Shown: positions 16,278 to 24,592 of the stretch, one piece after another
Position numbering within the stretch: position 1 is the first letter of the stretch
Layout of the letters: each line of letters opens with the position of its first letter
NCBI GenBank assembly: GCA_016180845.1
Contig: JACPAK010000002.1
Location: 248,001 to 312,000, forward strand
Length of the DNA: 64,000 bases
Direction: 5' to 3'
Origin: Deltaproteobacteria bacterium
GTDB lineage: Bacteria; UBA10199; JACPAL01
Position numbers and translations under genes: made by a program
The notes under the pieces: generated by a model
The model's input: only the letters and a program-made list of their open reading frames with translations
The model's database searches: none
Told to the model about the DNA's origin: nothing

Positions 16278-17867
16278 ATGACTCGATTGGATCAATGGAT
16301 CGTCAGATGCCACTCTTTATGTATGGCGGTTGTTTTGATGGTTGTCGGCGTTGCTGTCTTGATCGGCTGGTGGTTGGACCTCCCCATATTAAAATCAGTT
16401 ACACCCGGTCTTGTCACGATGAAGGCGAACGCGGCGCTCGCCTTTTTTTTCTCAGGGCTTGCCCTTTTTTTGCTGCGTCGAAAAAAAGACAAAACCCGAT
16501 TTTACCTGCCTGGAAAAATCTTCAGTCTCTTTGTCTTCTTGATCGGCGTTTTATCTTTGTCCCAATATCTTTTTGGGTGGGATCTGGGGATCGATCAGCT
16601 GCTGTTTTTCGAGGATCCTGACCCTCTGTATACAGTTTATCCGGGTCGCATGGCGCCGGAGTGCGGGTTTGCCTTTACGGTGGGAGGACTCGCTCTTCTC
16701 CTGATCGATATCAGGATTGGAAAATTGATTTATCCCTCGCAGACCCTGTCACTTTTTATTGGCTTCATCGGATTGACCAGTCTTTTGGGATACCTGTTCG
16801 GTGATGATGCGATCCATCTGAAGGAGATCCTGTATTATACGAGGGTCGCCCTCCACACCTCTGTGGCATTTATTGTCTTTTGTACCGGCCTTTTGTTTTT
16901 ACGCCCCCAGGAGGGGCTTATGCTCCCTGTTACGGCAGATGACGCCGGGGGGCTTATGGCAAGGCGACTCCTGCCGATGGCGGTTTTGATTCCGGTACTT
17001 TTAGGGGGGTTCCGGTGGTGGATTGTCTCTTCAGGTCGCTCCGATATGATTTCGGAGGTCGCGCTCTTCGTGACCCTCAATATGGGGGCCCTTGTTATTT
17101 CGATCTGGATTGGCGCTGGTATTCTGCATCATATTGATACGAGACGACAAAAACTCGAGACGATCAGGGATGAATTCGTCAATATGGTCTCTCATGAGCT
17201 TCGAACCCCGCTTGCCGCGATGAAAATGGCCTTGGATAATCTCGAAGCGAATACAGGAGGGCCACTCACAGAGAGGCAATCAAAAACGATAAGACTCATC
17301 AATGGGAATACCGATCGTTTGATCCGGCTTCTGAATAACCTGCTCGATCTGGCACAGCTCGAGTCTGGAATGGTCAGGATGAATCTCCGGTCGTTGGATC
17401 CAGAGAGGTCGATTTCAGAGGTCGTGAGGACTTTTCGGCTTGGAATGTCGGTGGGGAGAGAGATTCAATTGAAGACAGAGATTCAATCTCCGCACCTGAT
17501 TTTGGCTGATGATGATTTCTTCTCCGAGGTGCTTGTGAATCTCGTCAACAATGCCGTTCGGCATGCGAAAGGTCATGTGACGATCAAGGAGGAGGAGAAA
17601 GAAGGAGCGCTTGAAGATGGGCAAAAAGGGGTCGAATTTTCCGTGATCGATGATGGACCTGGAATTCCCCCTGACAGGATGAAGCTGCTTTTTCAGAAAT
17701 TTGCGCAGATTGATCAAAAGGAAGAGGCGAACGACTCTGTTTATAGGGGAACCGGTCTGGGGCTTGCCATCTGCAAAAACATCGTGGAGCAGATGGGGGG
17801 GAAGATCTGGGCGGAGAGTCAGGTCGGGAAGGGGAGTGAGTTTCATTTTGTCTTGCCTGAAGCGTAA
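16278..17867 (+). CDS. Membrane sensor histidine kinase
   Basis: 529 residues from the ATG preceded by AGGGGG. The N-terminal half has about eight hydrophobic segments (residues about 12-290) without an obvious periplasmic domain, so it probably senses within the membrane. The kinase core follows: H-box SHELRTPLAAMK (H near 305), N-box LVNLVNNAVRHAK, DDGPGIPPDR, and GTGLGLAICKNIVEQMGG. No response regulator is adjacent, so it is an orphan kinase. It starts 8 nt after recG, probably by read-through rather than shared function. Confidence 0.93.
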   Translation: MTRLDQWIVRCHSLCMAVVLMVVGVAVLIGWWLDLPILKSVTPGLVTMKANAALAFFFSGLALFLLRRKKDKTRFYLPGKIFSLFVFLIGVLSLSQYLFGWDLGIDQLLFFEDPDPLYTVYPGRMAPECGFAFTVGGLALLLIDIRIGKLIYPSQTLSLFIGFIGLTSLLGYLFGDDAIHLKEILYYTRVALHTSVAFIVFCTGLLFLRPQEGLMLPVTADDAGGLMARRLLPMAVLIPVLLGGFRWWIVSSGRSDMISEVALFVTLNMGALVISIWIGAGILHHIDTRRQKLETIRDEFVNMVSHELRTPLAAMKMALDNLEANTGGPLTERQSKTIRLINGNTDRLIRLLNNLLDLAQLESGMVRMNLRSLDPERSISEVVRTFRLGMSVGREIQLKTEIQSPHLILADDDFFSEVLVNLVNNAVRHAKGHVTIKEEEKEGALEDGQKGVEFSVIDDGPGIPPDRMKLLFQKFAQIDQKEEANDSVYRGTGLGLAICKNIVEQMGGKIWAESQVGKGSEFHFVLPEA

Positions 17868-17888
17868 AAAAAAGTGATTCCATCGCCT

Positions 17889-19181
17889 ATGAAAAAAGAG
17901 AGAAAGGATCTCTCCGAGAGACGCCCCTACAAAATGGGGACGCATCTCATCCATGGAAAGTTTCACTCGAAGAAGTGGGAATACCGCCATCATGTGGTTC
18001 CCCCATTGACCTCATCGACGACCTTTCGTTTGGATACACAGCACCGTGGGGCGCATGGCTTCTTTGATTTTGCCTGTGATCACCCGACCGAGAAGAAGCA
18101 TGTCCCGATTTATATCTATGACCGTCTCGATGAGCCGACACGCGGGATGCTGGAGGAGAACCTTGCCTTTGTGGAAGGGTCGGAGGTGTCAGTTGCCTTT
18201 GCCTCCGGCATGGCGGCGGTCTCTGCCGCCTGTCTCGTTTCTCTGAAGGCGGGGGATGAGATCCTGGCCAATGATATCCTGTACGGCTGTACGTACAGTC
18301 TTCTGACCAACTGGCTTCCACGATTGGGGATCAAGGTCCACTTCGCCGATCTGACCCGAGAGGGGTATGAAAAATCGATAACACCGAAGACAAAGGCGAT
18401 CTACTTCGAGAGCCCCTTGAATCCCAATCTCAAACTGGTCGACATCGGCCGCCTGCGCAAGAGAGTCGATCAGGTCAATGCCAAGAGAAACGAAGATCAG
18501 AAGATTGTCCTGATTATTGATAATACCTTTGCGACGCCGTTCTGCCAGCGACCGATCTCGCTTGGTGTCGATATCGTCGTTCACAGTCTCACGAAGGATA
18601 TCGGGGGGTTTGGGACCGATATGGGAGGGGCAGTCATGGCCTCGGAGAAATATCATAATTCCCTGCTTCTCTTTCGAAAGGACTTCGGGGCGGTCCTTTC
18701 CCCAAAAAACGCCTGGCCGATCCTCGTCTATGGGCTTCCGACCTTGGGGTTAAGAATGAAACAGCAGCAGGTGACGGCACTCAAGGTAGCCAGGTTTTTA
18801 GAAGGGAATCCCAAGGTTGAAAAAGTTTATTATCCGGGGCTCCCTTCGTTTCCTCAACTCGCCCTGGCGAAGAAACAGATGATTGACTTCGATGGAAATT
18901 TTGCGCCGGGGAGCATGATTTACTTCCTTCTTAAGGGAAAGACGGAACATGAGGCAGAGCGTTTTATCGATCGGATTGCGAAGGATTCTTATTCCATTAC
19001 GCTTGCTGTGAGTCTCGGTCAGGTCCGAACCTTGATTGAGAATCCATTTTCAATGACCCACTCAGGGTTGCCGGAAGAGGAGAAGAGAAAAAAGGGGGTG
19101 GAACCCAACGGAATCCGGCTTTCAATTGGACTCGAGGAGCCGGAGGACATTATCTCCGATCTGAAACGGGCGTTGGGATGA
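17889..19181 (+). CDS. Trans-sulfuration PLP enzyme (cystathionine gamma-synthase/lyase family)
   Basis: About 430 residues from ATG 17889; a GTG at 17874 would add five. Cys/Met metabolism PLP fold: YDRLDEPTRGMLEENLA, ASGMAAVSAACL, IDNTFATPFCQRP, and the PLP lysine in VVHSLTKDIGGFG. The C-terminal SLGQVRTLIENPFSMTHSG is typical. The family includes cystathionine synthases and lyases, O-acetylhomoserine sulfhydrylase and methionine gamma-lyase, and the specific reaction cannot be assigned from motifs. The 3' end overlaps the convergent ygfZ-like gene by 60 bp. Confidence 0.9.
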   Translation: MKKERKDLSERRPYKMGTHLIHGKFHSKKWEYRHHVVPPLTSSTTFRLDTQHRGAHGFFDFACDHPTEKKHVPIYIYDRLDEPTRGMLEENLAFVEGSEVSVAFASGMAAVSAACLVSLKAGDEILANDILYGCTYSLLTNWLPRLGIKVHFADLTREGYEKSITPKTKAIYFESPLNPNLKLVDIGRLRKRVDQVNAKRNEDQKIVLIIDNTFATPFCQRPISLGVDIVVHSLTKDIGGFGTDMGGAVMASEKYHNSLLLFRKDFGAVLSPKNAWPILVYGLPTLGLRMKQQQVTALKVARFLEGNPKVEKVYYPGLPSFPQLALAKKQMIDFDGNFAPGSMIYFLLKGKTEHEAERFIDRIAKDSYSITLAVSLGQVRTLIENPFSMTHSGLPEEEKRKKGVEPNGIRLSIGLEEPEDIISDLKRALG

Positions 19182-20027
19182 GATTTGTTTCTGATCCAGA
19201 TATCCCATCACGATTGTTTTCTGGTCGAGCGGGTTATAAAGGGCTGAAGTCGTTTCACCAACCTTCGATCCATTCTGATCCAGAATCTCTGCTTTTGCCG
19301 GGATAGAGTGCTGACCCTCAAGATAAAGTGAGCAGAGTTTCTTCGGTGTCCTTCCCTGACCGTAGGCGAGGATCCGTTCAACCACCTCCTGTCCCGGATA
19401 ACACCCCTTGTTCCTTTTGTAGGTATGAGAGAGATTTGCCTCGAGGAGGATGTGTGTTTCGTCGATGTCGACCCCGTATTCCGGGATGCCGGATTCCATT
19501 CGGATCAGATTGAAGGCGGTTTGGGAGAGAGGGGAGAGATCTTGCGGTAGGGGCGTATCGCCATACGCCCCAACGGGATAGAGCAAATTCCAGATCGGTT
19601 GATTGTAGAAATTATCTTGCCAATGGTAACACTTGGCGGCGGGTCCTGTCTCGGATTCCGCCCACCCGTGCTCACCCGTTGCGCGCGGGCGGGCGCCCGA
19701 CCCGAGCCACCCGCCGCTACTCAAACCAACCCACTGAAACAATCTCCACTCCGTCGTGACATCCGTAATCGTCACCTTTTCCATAATCTTGAATTTCTTC
19801 AAAACCTCCTGAGCCCGTGTGACTGCCAGTTGGTTACCAATGCCGAGATAAGACTGTTCCTTGATCCTCACAAGACAGAAGAGCGACAGCACCATCCCTT
19901 TTCGATCCAGCAGGGCATTGTGTCTCGCTTCGCCGACGGACATGGAAAGAATATCATTCGTCACCATCCGTTGGAGGTACGCGGTGGCATCAGGACCCTC
20001 GATCTGAAAAAATTCGTCCATTTCCAT
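19122..20027 (-). CDS. ygfZ: YgfZ/GcvT-like folate-binding protein
   Basis: 301 residues. YgfZ-type proteins bind tetrahydrofolate and support Fe-S enzymes such as MiaB. The signature KGCYPGQEVVERI is present near residue 205; N-terminal DATAYLQRMVTNDI and LLDRKGMVLS fit the aminomethyltransferase-like fold. Two palindromic inserts interrupt the frame without breaking it: residues about 104-130 (GC-rich, GARPRATGEHG) and about 151-160 (VGAYGDTPL). Two Met codons at the start (20027 and 20021) are both possible. Converges on the PLP gene with 60 bp of coding overlap. Confidence 0.88.
   Translation of the reverse strand: MEMDEFFQIEGPDATAYLQRMVTNDILSMSVGEARHNALLDRKGMVLSLFCLVRIKEQSYLGIGNQLAVTRAQEVLKKFKIMEKVTITDVTTEWRLFQWVGLSSGGWLGSGARPRATGEHGWAESETGPAAKCYHWQDNFYNQPIWNLLYPVGAYGDTPLPQDLSPLSQTAFNLIRMESGIPEYGVDIDETHILLEANLSHTYKRNKGCYPGQEVVERILAYGQGRTPKKLCSLYLEGQHSIPAKAEILDQNGSKVGETTSALYNPLDQKTIVMGYLDQKQISSQRPFQIGDNVLRLLESN
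19547..19574. repeat. Palindromic repeat, GAYGDTPL family, inside ygfZ
   Basis: Perfect inverted repeat GGGGCGTAT/ATACGCCCC (19550-19558 and 19563-19571) with a 4-nt loop, read in frame as VGAYGDTPL. The same palindrome and peptide occur inside carB at 53450-53477. Confidence 0.85.
19637..19716. repeat. GC-rich 80-bp imperfect palindrome inside ygfZ
   Basis: Outer arms CGGCGGGT (19637-19644) and ACCCGCCG (19709-19716) match perfectly; inner CTCGG/CCGAG and CGCCC/GGGCG arms continue the fold. It encodes an Arg/Gly-rich loop in frame and is far richer in G+C than the rest of the gene. Probably an inserted element; no second copy is in the window. Confidence 0.65.
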
Positions 20028-20068
20028 TTTCTATAGTAAACATTTTTACCACTTCAACCTGTTTTCTC

Positions 20069-20096
20069 TTGACTCATCGTAATTTCTGGATAGGTT
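20069..20096 (+). promoter_or_regulatory. Promoter of the lipoprotein gene
   Basis: TTGACT (20069-20074), 16-bp spacer, TAGGTT (20091-20096). The gene has a 33-nt leader with a strong AGGGAGGG ribosome site (20116-20123), 6 nt from the ATG at 20130. Confidence 0.5.
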
Positions 20097-20129
20097 CCTT
20101 GTCCAAACTAAAAAAAGGGAGGGTTTTCT

Positions 20130-21917
20130 ATGAAGATCAAACATCTGCTTCCGCTTCTTGTAATCATCTCGTCCCCCATTTATCTTGGGATCGGGAGTTG
20201 TGGTGGTGGAACAAACCTGGCCGATGAAGTGGCAAAAGAGATTGGTATCTGCTTTGGTCGTGTCATCGATCGGTCGACACGCTCCGGTATTGCGGATGCG
20301 ACGGTTGAAATTTATGCCGGTTCCGTCCAGACCGAGAAGGATAATACAACGAAAAAACAAAAAGAGACCAATTTCGTCGCTAAAACGACAACAGGAACGG
20401 ATGATGCCGACACAACCCTCTTTAATGAGGCGGGGATGTTTCGGTTTGAAAATCTCCCGACAGATACCGGTGGAACTGGATTTCGTGTACGTGTCGGGGC
20501 GACCAACTATGCAACATTAGAGGCCACCTGTGTCTTTTCCGGTGCCTCTCAGGATAACACCCCATTGGCAGAAGATATGGGGGATCTGGCCTTGGCGAGA
20601 GGGATCAGTCTCTCAGTGAACTTGATGAACAACGGTATCGCTGTTGCGACCTGTCCAATTTATGCATTCCCGACTGCTGCAACCTCTACAGTTGATGACG
20701 GTGGTGGAACGGGAACATTTTCTGTTCTGGGAGGGGTTGAAATTTCCGGCACCACAGATGCAAACGGAGCTGTAACCTTGAGTGGTTTGAATCCGCTCCT
20801 GGATTATACGATCGTTGCCCCTGCCTGCGATAACAACAGTGACAACGTCTATGATTTCTCAACAGCAGTAGCGGCCTATGACAGTGCGATCGATAGCAGT
20901 ACGACGATCCAGATCGAGGCGAATCCTGTCGGTCGGAATGAGGCGCTTGCGTTGGTTGATCTGAACGCGACGGTTATTACCGATACGGCTGTTGCCGGCT
21001 TTCCGGTCACTGATCTTGTTACCGATGTTTTCAGTGAAGGAACCGCAACAACTGTACTTGGAGGAATTAACGACCTCTTGGGTATCAGTACCAGCCAAAA
21101 CATTGTCCTTGTTTTCAACTTCCCGGTCAGTATCGCGAGCAGTCCGGGGATTGGATTGGACTTTACGAATAACTTGATCGCCTTGGCCGGTGTCACCGGT
21201 TTCCCATTGCCTGGTTCAGTGGATGCAACCTGTACACTCAGCGCTGGGGACACGGTTCTGACCTGTGACCCTGCAGCTGATCTCACGACGAATGAGATTT
21301 ATACCTTCTCAGGAACGGTTGCCGCAAATGAGCCATTCGGAACGAATGGAACCACGGCGAATGAGATTCTTAACCTGAGTGACCTCGATGATGATGGAAC
21401 ACTTGATGGTGGTTTCTATGTCTATAATTCGGGGTCGGGAGGTATTTCGAGCACATCGTCGTTTACAGCTGACAACTACGATGGGGTTACCAATGCGACT
21501 GGAACGGTGGATGGTGTCTATCTTGAATTCCCCGAGTTTGTTTATGGGACCTGGGAGGTGATTTCGGTCGTCCGGGCAGGGACAAGTGTGAGCCTTGTCG
21601 GTGCTGGTTGCCGTGGGACCCTCCACACCACCTCGGCCTTTCTCTTTGAAGGGAATGATCCCGACACAGCGGGTGTTATTACAGGTACCGCTAGTGACGG
21701 AACTGAGGCGGCCGGACAGGGTTCCGCGGTTGTCTACCGCGTTCCTTTGATTGCCGCTGCTGCTTGTGATACGGCGGATGTCGCAGGGGATGGTGGAACG
21801 GATGTTGACATGAATAACAATTTCACGGGTACAGCTAACACCGTCACCCTCTTCATTGATGCGACCGACGTCGAAGGAAACCGTCGGCAGGGTGAGTTTA
21901 CGCTGGCAATACAATAA
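20130..21917 (+). CDS. Large secreted lipoprotein with carboxypeptidase-regulatory-like domain
   Basis: 595 residues. The signal peptide ends in the lipobox IGSC with Cys24 as the lipidated residue, so the protein is membrane-anchored and exported. Residues about 38-155 look like a carboxypeptidase regulatory-like (CNA-B type) beta-sandwich (GRVIDRSTRSGIADATVEIY); further Thr/Ala/Gly/Asp-rich sandwich-like repeats follow to the end. Composition is low in Lys and high in Thr and Ala, as in surface adhesin-like proteins. Strong ribosome site, its own promoter and a strong terminator suggest a well-expressed single gene. Function unknown. Confidence 0.85.
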   Translation: MKIKHLLPLLVIISSPIYLGIGSCGGGTNLADEVAKEIGICFGRVIDRSTRSGIADATVEIYAGSVQTEKDNTTKKQKETNFVAKTTTGTDDADTTLFNEAGMFRFENLPTDTGGTGFRVRVGATNYATLEATCVFSGASQDNTPLAEDMGDLALARGISLSVNLMNNGIAVATCPIYAFPTAATSTVDDGGGTGTFSVLGGVEISGTTDANGAVTLSGLNPLLDYTIVAPACDNNSDNVYDFSTAVAAYDSAIDSSTTIQIEANPVGRNEALALVDLNATVITDTAVAGFPVTDLVTDVFSEGTATTVLGGINDLLGISTSQNIVLVFNFPVSIASSPGIGLDFTNNLIALAGVTGFPLPGSVDATCTLSAGDTVLTCDPAADLTTNEIYTFSGTVAANEPFGTNGTTANEILNLSDLDDDGTLDGGFYVYNSGSGGISSTSSFTADNYDGVTNATGTVDGVYLEFPEFVYGTWEVISVVRAGTSVSLVGAGCRGTLHTTSAFLFEGNDPDTAGVITGTASDGTEAAGQGSAVVYRVPLIAAAACDTADVAGDGGTDVDMNNNFTGTANTVTLFIDATDVEGNRRQGEFTLAIQ

Positions 21918-21945
21918 CGCCCCCACCGGTTAATTCCTGAATTTC

Positions 21946-21984
21946 AGATACCCCCCTCTTACACTAAGAGGGGGGTATCTTTTT
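21946..21984 (+). terminator. Strong intrinsic terminator after the lipoprotein gene
   Basis: A perfect 16-bp stem (21946-21961 with 21965-21980), 3-nt loop and a T-run. The stem's CCCCCCTCTT/AAGAGGGGGG core resembles the palindromes found inside shc, carA and carB. It lies in the 206-nt gap between the lipoprotein gene and the next gene; nothing else was recognised in that gap. Confidence 0.9.
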
Positions 21985-22123
21985 GAGGGGGATATTCCCC
22001 GCAACTGGTCAGATCCCACGCCGATTGTTGGTTTGAAAAGGGGGCCATCTGGATTCAACCAGTCTCTCAAATCTCTGTTGGAATGGTCATCTCTCCGAGG
22101 ATTGGAGTCGGAAGACATTTGAA

Positions 22124-22612
22124 ATGGACCGCTTCGGTTTTGCCGCATCCACAACCATTTCAGTCGTCAGTTTTCTGGGGTGGCGCGGGATGAAGAGACA
22201 TCAGGCGGCTATTCAAAATAGGGTGGATGCCTGGCCAGGACTCTCTTTGGCCGAAAAACTTCGCCATCCCCTCTGGAAACATTTGCGAACAATCACCGGG
22301 ATCAGTTGTGGGGTGACGTTGTTATTTTCGGGATATTTTTTGGGTCAGCTTTTGGTTCTTCAGGATCATCTGAAACCAAATTCCAGCTTAGGAAAGACCT
22401 ATCTGGAAGGATTTACACCTCTTTGGGCACTTTCCACTTCCTTTTGGTTTCTCGTGAAATTTGTACCTTTCCTGAATCGGTCGACCGGCAACTCAGTTCG
22501 ACTTGGTTTAGGTCTGACATCGCAGTTTTCAGGAGTCCTAACCGCCTTTGGACTTGGTATCTGGACTATTTCGAATCTAAAAGAGAGTTGTCGGGGGAAA
22601 ACTTTCCTTTGA
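22124..22612 (+). CDS. Small multi-pass membrane protein, unknown
   Basis: 162 residues with about four hydrophobic segments (near 5-20, 58-80, 98-115, 130-150) and basic loops. Not recognised. No clear Shine-Dalgarno precedes the ATG. It lies between the lipoprotein terminator and pheA and ends 31 nt before pheA. One of several lone orphan membrane genes placed between housekeeping operons here. Confidence 0.6.
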   Translation: MDRFGFAASTTISVVSFLGWRGMKRHQAAIQNRVDAWPGLSLAEKLRHPLWKHLRTITGISCGVTLLFSGYFLGQLLVLQDHLKPNSSLGKTYLEGFTPLWALSTSFWFLVKFVPFLNRSTGNSVRLGLGLTSQFSGVLTAFGLGIWTISNLKESCRGKTFL

Positions 22613-22637
22613 TTTTTCTCTCACACCTCCCTATTTA
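22609..22637 (+). promoter_or_regulatory. Possible leaderless promoter of pheA
   Basis: TTGATT (22609-22614), 17-bp spacer, TATTTA (22632-22637), then 6 nt to the pheA ATG with no ribosome site. The -10 match is only partial. Confidence 0.35.
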
Positions 22638-22643
22638 TCAGTA

Positions 22644-23720
22644 ATGTCCAAAAAAGAAATCGATCGACTCCGCCGTCAAATCGACCTTCTCGATCGAAAA
22701 ATTCTTTCTACTCTTAATGATAGGGCGAAGGTTGCCTTGAAGATCGGCAGGCTGAAGGCCTCGCGTCAGGAGGAGCTTTACACCCCCTCCCGCGAAAAAA
22801 TCCTGATTGACCGTCTCAAAAAGCGAAACAAGGGTCCTTTTCCGTCCCATGCCCTCCAGACGGTCTATCGAGAGATCATCTCGGCATCCAGGTCTTTGAA
22901 CGCCCCGATGAAGGTGGCCTACCTCGGTCCCGAGGCGACATTTACGCATATGGCAGCGATCAAACATTTCGGGCGCTCCTGTGAAATGATCCCTGTCGTG
23001 TCGATTCCACGGGTCTTTGAGGAGGTCGAGAATAACCGTGCGCATTGTGGTGTTGTCGGGATTGAAAACTCGACAGAAGGGGTGGTAGGGGCAACACTCG
23101 ATCGCTTCCTCGATTCTCCACTAAAAATTATCGCGGAGGTGACGTTACCGATTACCCATAATTTCTTAAGTCATTCCGGAACGCTTCGAGGGATCCGAAA
23201 GATCTATTCCCATCCGCAGGCATTTGGTCAATGCCGCTCCTGGCTTGAGGACCATTTCCCCAGTACACCGCTCGTTGAGACCGAAAGCACCTCACAGGCG
23301 GCGGCAAGGGCTGCCGAGGAGCCAAATGCCGGTGCGATTGCGAGTGAAGAGGCGGCCTTGATCTACCGTCTCAAAATCGTCCAGCGCCATATCGAAGACA
23401 ATCCGAACAACATGACCCGCTTTCTTATTCTCGGCAGGAAAAGCCCGGGACGGACAGGGCATGACAAGACATCGATCCTTTTTTCCGTAAAAGACGAGGT
23501 CGGGATCCTCTTCCGGATGTTGAAGCCTTTTTATCAGGCGGGAATCAACCTGACCAAGATCGAATCACGCCCCTTAAAGAAAAAAGTCTGGGAGTATATC
23601 TTCTTCCTCGATATGGATGGGCATCTGGAGGAGAAGAGGATTGCGACGGCGATTCGTGAGCTTTCGAGACACTGTCTTTTTGTAAAAGTGTTGGGTTCGT
23701 ATCCGAAAGCAACGTCGTGA
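22644..23720 (+). CDS. pheA: Bifunctional chorismate mutase / prephenate dehydratase
   Basis: 358 residues. Chorismate mutase domain at about 1-88 (RLRRQIDLLDRKILSTL), prephenate dehydratase at about 90-265 (VAYLGPEATFTHMAA; NNMTRFLILG carries the catalytic TRF) and a C-terminal ACT domain with ESRP (Phe-binding) in KIESRPLKKKVWEY. It converts chorismate to phenylpyruvate and is expected to be inhibited by Phe. The stop overlaps tyrA as GTGA, so the aromatic genes are coupled. Confidence 0.96.
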   Translation: MSKKEIDRLRRQIDLLDRKILSTLNDRAKVALKIGRLKASRQEELYTPSREKILIDRLKKRNKGPFPSHALQTVYREIISASRSLNAPMKVAYLGPEATFTHMAAIKHFGRSCEMIPVVSIPRVFEEVENNRAHCGVVGIENSTEGVVGATLDRFLDSPLKIIAEVTLPITHNFLSHSGTLRGIRKIYSHPQAFGQCRSWLEDHFPSTPLVETESTSQAAARAAEEPNAGAIASEEAALIYRLKIVQRHIEDNPNNMTRFLILGRKSPGRTGHDKTSILFSVKDEVGILFRMLKPFYQAGINLTKIESRPLKKKVWEYIFFLDMDGHLEEKRIATAIRELSRHCLFVKVLGSYPKATS

Positions 23721-24592
23721 AAATCTGCTCTCGAGTCATCATCATCGGTTGCGGTCAGATCGGGGCCTCGATCGGGCTCAACTTGGTCGCTAGAAAGTTA
23801 GCCGATCGGGTGATCGGGATTGACACCAATAAAGAGAATCTCTCTCAGGCATTGAAACGAAGAGCTGTCGATAAAATTTTTCCTCTAAAAAAAGCCCCTG
23901 ATCTTTTCAAATTAAAACTTTCCGAACAAGATCTTATGATTCTTTCCACGCCTGTTCTGACGATTCAAAAATATCTTGAAATCCTTCCACGAGGACCGCT
24001 GCTTATGGATGTCGGGAGCACGAAACGTCACAGTGTCGCCATTGCAAAGAAAAGAAGACTCCGTTTCGTGGGAGCTCATCCGATGGCGGGGACGGAGAAG
24101 GAAGGGGCGGAGGCGGCAAATAAAGATCTCTTTCGAGGTCACGTCTGTCTCATCACGCCAGTCAATGGGGTTAAAAGAAGCGATGAAAAAACAATCAGAC
24201 AAATTTGGGAAAAAATGGGAAGTCGCGTCTTCTCTCTTGATTCGGCCTTGCATGATACCCTCCTCGCCTTTATTTCCCATCTCCCTCATCTGGTTGCCTT
24301 TAGTCTGATGGAGGTGGCCGGCAGAAAAATTCCGTTAAAGGAGATTGCCCGCTATTTGGGAGGTGGATTTCGCGATACAACCCGGATTGCCGCGAGTTCC
24401 GCGGAGATGTGGGCCGATATTTTTCTGGATAATCCGAAAATTCTTGAGGCGACAGACCGTTTTCGTGAGACCCTCTCGAGGTTTCAATCAATGATTCGAA
24501 AGAAAAAACGGGGGGGACTTCGAAAGCGGCTGCAAGAGATTTCGTGGATGAGGAAGAAACTTGATGTCTCAGCTAATCGTTCAACCCGCTAA
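23717..24592 (+). CDS. tyrA: Prephenate (or arogenate) dehydrogenase
   Basis: 291 residues. Makes the tyrosine precursor by oxidative decarboxylation. N-terminal Rossmann motif IIIGCGQIGASIGLNL binds NAD(P); VGAHPMAGTEKEG contains the active-site His region; the C-terminal half is the helical dimerisation domain. No ACT domain, so Tyr regulation would have to act elsewhere. The GTG start overlaps the pheA stop and the 3' end overlaps aroA by 29 nt. Prephenate versus arogenate preference is not readable. Confidence 0.94.
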   Translation: MKICSRVIIIGCGQIGASIGLNLVARKLADRVIGIDTNKENLSQALKRRAVDKIFPLKKAPDLFKLKLSEQDLMILSTPVLTIQKYLEILPRGPLLMDVGSTKRHSVAIAKKRRLRFVGAHPMAGTEKEGAEAANKDLFRGHVCLITPVNGVKRSDEKTIRQIWEKMGSRVFSLDSALHDTLLAFISHLPHLVAFSLMEVAGRKIPLKEIARYLGGGFRDTTRIAASSAEMWADIFLDNPKILEATDRFRETLSRFQSMIRKKKRGGLRKRLQEISWMRKKLDVSANRSTR

